A stretch of 64,000 nucleotides of DNA from Chitinophaga pinensis. GTDB lineage: Bacteria; Bacteroidota; Bacteroidia; Chitinophagales; Chitinophagaceae. This document shows, in pieces, positions 63,858-64,000 of the stretch. Every line of letters begins with the position of its first letter. Position 1 is the first letter of the stretch. The DNA is taken from positions 107,302 to 171,301 of the forward strand of contig CAMDVD010000002.1 in assembly GCA_945878115.1 (NCBI GenBank), in the 5' to 3' direction. The notes beneath the pieces were generated by a model. That model searched no databases. It had not been told where the DNA came from and saw only the letters and a program-made list of their open reading frames with translations. The position numbers were made by a program, and so were the translations under genes.

Positions 63858-64000
63858 TCAACCTTTTTTTATGGGGACTAAGCAAATAACTTCTCCAATC
63901 GGAATAAGAAAAATGGGATGTCTTTAACACCTCTTAGATTTGCTCTAAAGAGTTTTATTTTAGCATTAAAGGATTCAGCATTGGCGTTAGTACTTCTGTT
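63855..64000 (-). mobile_element. end of an insertion sequence (ISL3/ISAon1-like), partial
   Basis: The element enters from the right edge. It contains the transposase C-terminus and ends about 20 bp after its stop. The likely terminal sequence is 'gggtcaaccttttttt' from 63855. The other end and target duplication lie outside the window. Confidence 0.65.
63878..64000 (-). CDS. transposase, C-terminal fragment
   Basis: The 40 residues visible read 'TNANAESFNAKIKLFRANLRG' then 'VKDIPFFLFRLEKLFA'. The 'N-A-x-x-E-S-F-N-A-K-I-K' block carries the last acidic residue of the DDE catalytic triad in ISL3/ISAon1-type transposases. The frame is open at 64000, so the gene continues beyond the window. 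Confidence 0.82.
   Translation of the reverse strand, partial: NRSTNANAESFNAKIKLFRANLRGVKDIPFFLFRLEKLFA

Overview
The window looks like chromosomal DNA of a low-GC member of the Bacteroidota, probably from the Chitinophagia/Sphingobacteriia side. Supporting signs are secreted proteins ending in type IX secretion (T9SS) sorting domains of both type A and type B, SprB-type adhesin repeats, the L28-L33-DUF4295 triad, a fused 2-oxoacid dehydrogenase E1, and promoters with the Bacteroidota -7 motif TAnnTTTG. Shine-Dalgarno sites are generally not evident. I cannot name the species.

Layout. 1-5 kb: end of a DUF4397 protein, a LON-domain protein, a collagen-like surface protein, and tRNA-Leu(UAA) and tRNA-Gly(GCC) with terminators. 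5-9.6 kb: a phospholipase D-like lipoprotein, a deoxyhypusine synthase homologue, a SirB1-type protein and an NlpC/P60 peptidase. 9.7-14.7 kb: a 1649-residue SprB-like adhesin. 14.9-20.1 kb: a small Tudor-like protein, aroC with a coupled thioredoxin-like gene, a GH3 protein and phenylalanine hydroxylase. 20.1-28.8 kb: L28, L33 and DUF4295; MgtE; a second NlpC/P60 protein; a tight four-gene operon (PduO-type adenosyltransferase, ribD, EamA permease, yigZ); and an HscA-type Hsp70. 28.9-42.7 kb: three T9SS cargo proteins (one frameshifted), dxs, an RsmI-like methylase and several unknowns. 42.9-51.2 kb: icd, threonine aldolase, a META protein, an MscS channel and rpoB. 51.4-64 kb: two unknown genes (one with a HEPN RNase motif), an aminotransferase, the fused E1, pcm, an MBL hydrolase, a TolB-like protein, and an insertion sequence that cuts a gene at the right edge.

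Most genes are ordinary housekeeping genes. The unusual content is in the spacers and in gene order. (1) rpoB stands alone: no rplJ/rplL before it, a strong terminator after it, and no rpoC. (2) An 80-130 bp element with GCGGCA/TGCCGC ends occurs four times. (3) A second, AT-rich hairpin element occurs four times in tandem and twice as a pair, each time beside a copy of the first, and its stems show compensatory changes. (4) Several more short repeat families and simple-sequence tracts fill the spacers; one 7-bp tandem tract lies where the -33 region of the icd promoter should be. (5) A HEPN-motif protein next to a secreted protein of unknown function is the best candidate for an uncharacterised defence or toxin function.
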